A stretch of DNA of 64,000 nucleotides from NCBI RefSeq assembly GCF_004027225.2, contig NC_044289.2, positions 9,837,761 through 9,901,760 of the forward strand, written 5' to 3'. This stretch comes from Strigops habroptila. Lineage: Eukaryota > Chordata > Aves > Psittaciformes > Psittacidae. Under the pieces are notes generated by a model. That model saw only the letters and a list, made by a program, of their open reading frames with translations. It was not told the origin of the DNA and made no database searches. Every line of letters begins with the position of its first letter. Position 1 is the first letter of the stretch. The position numbers were made by a program, and so were the translations under genes. Positions 60,105 through 64,000 of the stretch are shown one piece after another.

Positions 60105-62041
60105 CTAAAAGAAGCATACTCTATTTAAAATAAAGATCCTATTAAATTGAATTTTATCCATCCAACCAGTTTACTGAGCTGTCAAAAATTTTAAGTAGTC
60201 TAACCTTGACTGCCATTTTACGTGAATGTGTAGAAATGCAGCACACATACTACGGAATTGAAACTTAGGAAGCTCATTTAAGGTGTATGTGTAAAAGCTA
60301 GCAAACCTTCATATTTTCATGTGCTCGTTACAGGAAAGAACAAATGGCATAAGGGCCAATATAAAAATCTATTTATAGAAAAAACAAACTGAAGTGTTAA
60401 ATGAACTGATTTCCAAATGGAAGTACCTTTATGAAATGCAATTTTCATATACTGATTGGACATTTGTACCAAAAGCACTAAGACAGTATCAGATAAGAGA
60501 AAGGGCAGGAAAAATAAAGAATTCTGAGAATGGGACCAATGTGAATAAAGGATGGCTAATTAGAATCTGGCATCGTCCTGTCTTTAATATGCTCCCTTGC
60601 AAGTGCTTCATCTACAGACTGTTTTCTCATCTGAAGAACACACTATCAGGAACTTGCCTTAAATCAAATGTACGTCTCTGAAACTTACACCTGCTAGGAG
60701 GACAGCAGTGCCAGCTGAAGCTTACCTACAGGCACTTCTATGTACCTCCAGGTAAAATTTTGATTGTGATCCCAAAAATGTCTTCACTGATATTGGGATC
60801 AACATGAACTAAGAGGCATGGTAACAGCAACAGAGAAATTTTAAGACTAAGTGTCCAGCAGTGATACTGGAAAGATTATGATAAAGATGAACAGCAACAA
60901 TTTCACCAATTATATCATGCCACAACACTAGTTATGCAACCAGGTGACAAAAATTATTGAAATATTTTATTGGAGCAGCAGAAATATGCCAGAGAGCTCT
61001 CATTGATTGAAACTAGTTTTGATGGTAACAAGGATCCCCAATGTCTGTTACTAACAACTTAGATTAAAACATGAAGGATTTTTTTTTATCCCCCCCACCA
61101 CTTGAAGCAGCCTCTTCCCATCTCAGAAAGAAATACTAGTAAAATCAATCTGTGGTTTTCACTTCTCCCACTGTCCCATCAGATTTTACACTGTACTTAT
61201 GGGTTGACCTTGTATTTCAGTTCGAGTTGCAGCCATTTCAGAAGAGCGCATATAGCCCAACGTCCTTTTACAAAGATAACATCTAATACTTCTGATCCCA
61301 CTACTACATCCAGTCTCCAACCTCGACGTGGAGGTGTACTTAGGGCAATCTTCAGGTCTGTGAAAACTGAGACCACACGATGGCACCACTCCCATGGGAG
61401 CACGGTAGATGCACTGTGACTGCATGAGAAACGAGGAGGCAAAACCTACACTAGAGGAACCATACTATACCTCAGCAGAAGGAACGACGCAGGTAAAAAT
61501 TGGGAAAACCAAGACTGAATACAGGAGTCAAAAGTCTTGAGCATCATATTCTAAAACCTATTTCAAATGCAATTGGTAAGTTCAAAAGGAATAGCATCAT
61601 ATACCTGGAAAAAAATATGTGAACTACTAAGGTCTTATTACGGTCTAGGTGTTGCAGCAACTTTACCACTAGCAGCTCTAGGAATAATCTGTCATTACCC
61701 TTACTGTCAAAACATTAGCACAATTACTTGAATTACAAGTATTTTTCCCCTCCTTCTAATTTCAGATATATCCTAGTTTTTCAAGTGCCATGTTTTTTCC
61801 TTGCAAAGGTGACAAGGACTTCTTTTATGGGATTAGATTTTTCCCATTTAATATCCTTTCAAAAGAATACAAATAAATAGTATGGAATGCTTTGCTATAT
61901 TACAGTATGTATTCTTGACATATTCCAATTCTGTTCACACGGTGTTAAACATTGTACTTTTCTTCAATACCTCTATCTAAAAAGAGTAAATCGATAGCAA
62001 AGTAACAATTAACAGACCTTTGCTATTTTACCAATTATTTT

Positions 62042-62072
62042 AGTAGAGACCTCTACTTTGGAGGTCTCTACT
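62042..62072. repeat. Perfect 12-bp inverted repeat
   Basis: AGTAGAGACCTC (62042-62053) and GAGGTCTCTACT (62061-62072) are exact reverse complements separated by 7 bases. No gene context beyond the intron. Confidence 0.85.
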
Positions 62073-62306
62073 TGAGTTCTGGATCAGTTTATTTTATAAA
62101 TCAAAGCTAACTATACACACACGCTCTCCCTCTTTCTCTTTCCCTGCACACCTCAAGCCAGATGACCTATAAAGTTTGCTTTCAAAGTAGTTTGCATGTG
62201 TGCATAGACTAAACTCACCAAGGACTAAATTAGAACAAGACCACAGCTATAAGCATTTACCAGACTCAGCTCTAACCAAATTGTTCAAATCCATCTCTAA
62301 CAAGTT

Positions 62307-62323
62307 AAAAAAAAAAAAAAAAA
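62307..62323. repeat. A17 homopolymer
   Basis: Seventeen consecutive A on the plus strand, in a STAU2 intron. It could be a retroposon tail, but no retroposon body was recognised beside it. Confidence 0.8.
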
Positions 62324-62766
62324 GTCCCAAAGGAAACAAAGCAATAGATTCAACAACTCCCAAGCAAGCTGCAGAAGTAATATACTCTTTCAAGAGGGAT
62401 TTGCCCTTCTAGGAACGCCTTCAACATGCACTTCCTCAAAGACTGCTTATAAGCAAATTATGAAAACCAGTACAGTTGCTGATGAGAACTACACTGATAT
62501 CAACACAGCAGTCAGTGTGACTGCTTTCTTCCATGTTAAGGGTATAAAGAGCAGCTAAAATTTACCAAATAAGTTTGCAAAACACAAAGAAGCAATTCTA
62601 GTTTTAGTATTTTCAGGCTAAGGTTAGAATTTTTGACTAAGAATTGTGCTAGAAAGCATAGCTTTCTATGTTTTCTAAGTGTTAAAATCGATGCTTTATC
62701 ATCTCTGTCTTTGAATATGCAAAGTAACCCTGTTCTGCAACTTTGTCAGTGTATCTTCAATCAGAC

Positions 62767-62885
62767 TAACTGAGGTTGGAAGGGTCTTTTGGAGATCTCT
62801 TACAACAGCCTCCCTCTCAAAGCAGAGCAAACTTTTAAACTAAATTGGAGTTTTCAGGCAGGGCTTTGTCCAGTTGAGAGCTAAT
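62767..62885 (-). mobile_element. Diverged CR1 fragment
   Basis: GAGGTTGGAAGGGTCTTTTG, TCTCAAAGCAGAGCAAAC and GGGCTTTGTCCAGTTGAGAG follow the reverse complement of the CR1 3' region (ggttggaagggacc, caaagcagggtcaac, ggccttgtccagtcgag). Confidence 0.75.
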
Positions 62886-62996
62886 ATTACTCATTTTTTT
62901 CCTGCCACTTGCTTCTAGATTTGCAGTCTGAGAAGGTGTGGGAAAAGGTCACATTATCATAAAGTCTAATCATTTTATTCAATGGTTTCTTCTTAG

Positions 62997-63070
62997 AATC
63001 ATAAAATCATTTAGGTTGGAAAAGACCTTTAAGATCATTGAGTCCAACCATTATTAAGCACTGAGTAGTT
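62997..63070 (-). mobile_element. CR1 3' end
   Basis: AATCATAAAATCATTTAGGT, TGGAAAAGACCTTTAAGATC and ATTGAGTCCAACCATTATTA form the reverse complement of a CR1 3' terminus. It lies just beside the fragment at 62767. Confidence 0.9.
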
Positions 63071-64000
63071 CCTATTTTGAAAATACAAGAGTAAAATCCT
63101 GTAAATACAAAAATCTGTAAAATAAGAATAAAATAAATAAAAAGAAAAAAATTACTGCCCTAAATACAAGAGTTCAAGCTTAAGCATATTCTGTTCACAC
63201 ACACACAAATGGGGTACACAAAAGTAAGTAGATTTAAAAGGAAAATTACTGGCAACATCAACTGACAGGTAGGAAGCATCAAGGATTATGTCTGCTTCTG
63301 AAATCCTAATTTGCCTCCTCTGTATATGCCCCTTATAATAGCATCTCTTATGATCTGACACTACTGTATCCTTCAAGGACCTTGCCCCACTGAATGCAAG
63401 AATGAACCGTGCTCGCTCTGTGTTAGAATCTTCCTTATATTATCTTCATCTTTTCTAGTGCAAAATGCTGTTACAAAATCAGCAATTCCCTCAGACATTT
63501 CTAAAACTACAATATTTGAAAGCCATTTAAGACCTGATTTATCCCAGTACAGACTGTACTCTCTGTTCAAAGGACTGCTCTCCTTAAGCATAACTGCAGT
63601 TCTTACTGTTCTTTTTGTAGACAAGTTAAACAAATAGAAAAGTAAAATGATAAATGCATGTTTCTCATGAAAGTGTAAGTGAAATGCCCAGCATATATAT
63701 AGCAGGGTCAAGACAGCATTCAGTTCCCAGTGAGCTTGCAACTGGTTTCTTCATGAAGTAATTCTCCCTTCTTCCAATGTCCTGCATCATTTGCAATAGT
63801 GTTTCCCTTATGATGTCCTTACAAAAGAGAGAGACTCTATAGGTTTTCTTCCTTTTCCTCCTGCTTTACACCCCTTACACTGAAGTAGACATCCTACAGG
63901 AAAGGATACGTGGTCATATAAAGACAATTGCAGTGTTTGTTCTGAAGACCTCACATTACTCAACTTTAAACACAACTCTACAACTATTCAGAAAGTCATT

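Larger units (their letters stand above)
60105..64000 (-). other. STAU2: STAU2 intron running off the right edge
   Basis: At least 3.9 kb. No dsRBD2 exon was found up to 64000. It holds two CR1 fragments (about 62767-62885 and 62997-63070), an A17 run at 62307-62323, a CT-rich tract near 62120-62150, a 12-bp perfect hairpin at 62042-62072 and a locally CpG-rich patch with open frames near 61195-61490. Confidence 0.6.

Noticed and set aside
63373-63741. 122-codon minus-strand frame near the right edge, tested as a STAU2 upstream exon
   Set aside because: It has no dsRBD signature and does not resemble the Staufen dsRBD2 region.

Overview
The window is vertebrate nuclear DNA, most likely from a bird. 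Several CR1 retroposon 3' ends carry the avian-type ATTCTATGA tail, a few weak MIR-like SINE remnants are present, and no Alu or L1 is seen. Genes are split into short exons with GT-AG boundaries and CpG-island promoters. I cannot name the species. Most open reading frames longer than 60 codons are chance frames.

Layout, left to right. (1) 1-4980: no gene recognised. (2) About 4985-16285, minus strand: a complete five-exon SBSPON gene (somatomedin B and thrombospondin type 1 domain protein). All splice phases close and give a 265-residue secreted protein; its CpG island is at about 15.9-16.6 kb. (3) 16.6-37.0 kb: intergenic, with CR1 and MIR fragments. (4) About 37.03-40.71 kb, minus strand: a non-coding gene built from four amplified exon-intron units, each holding one box C/D snoRNA 71-74 nt upstream of the next 3' splice site. 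It has a CpG island, a TATA box, a pyrimidine-rich (5'TOP-like) start and a short spliced ORF predicted to trigger nonsense-mediated decay. (5) 41.2-51.1 kb: intergenic, with one CR1 and one MIR. (6) About 51.1 kb to beyond the right edge, minus strand: the 3' half of STAU2 (Staufen-2). Nine exons encode dsRBD3, dsRBD4, the tubulin-binding-like linker, dsRBD5 and a C-terminal tail, 430 residues in frame. The exons for dsRBD1 and dsRBD2 and the promoter lie outside the window.

The SBSPON-STAU2 order and orientation match human 8q21, but I found no RPL7 or RDH10 exon between them, where mammals have those genes. The snoRNA host gene occupies that interval. It is the best candidate for a previously undescribed system: near-identical orphan-like guide RNAs multiplied together with their host exons, and with an intronic poly(A) signal after three of the four unit exons. 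The three genes are separate transcription units with no evident functional link.
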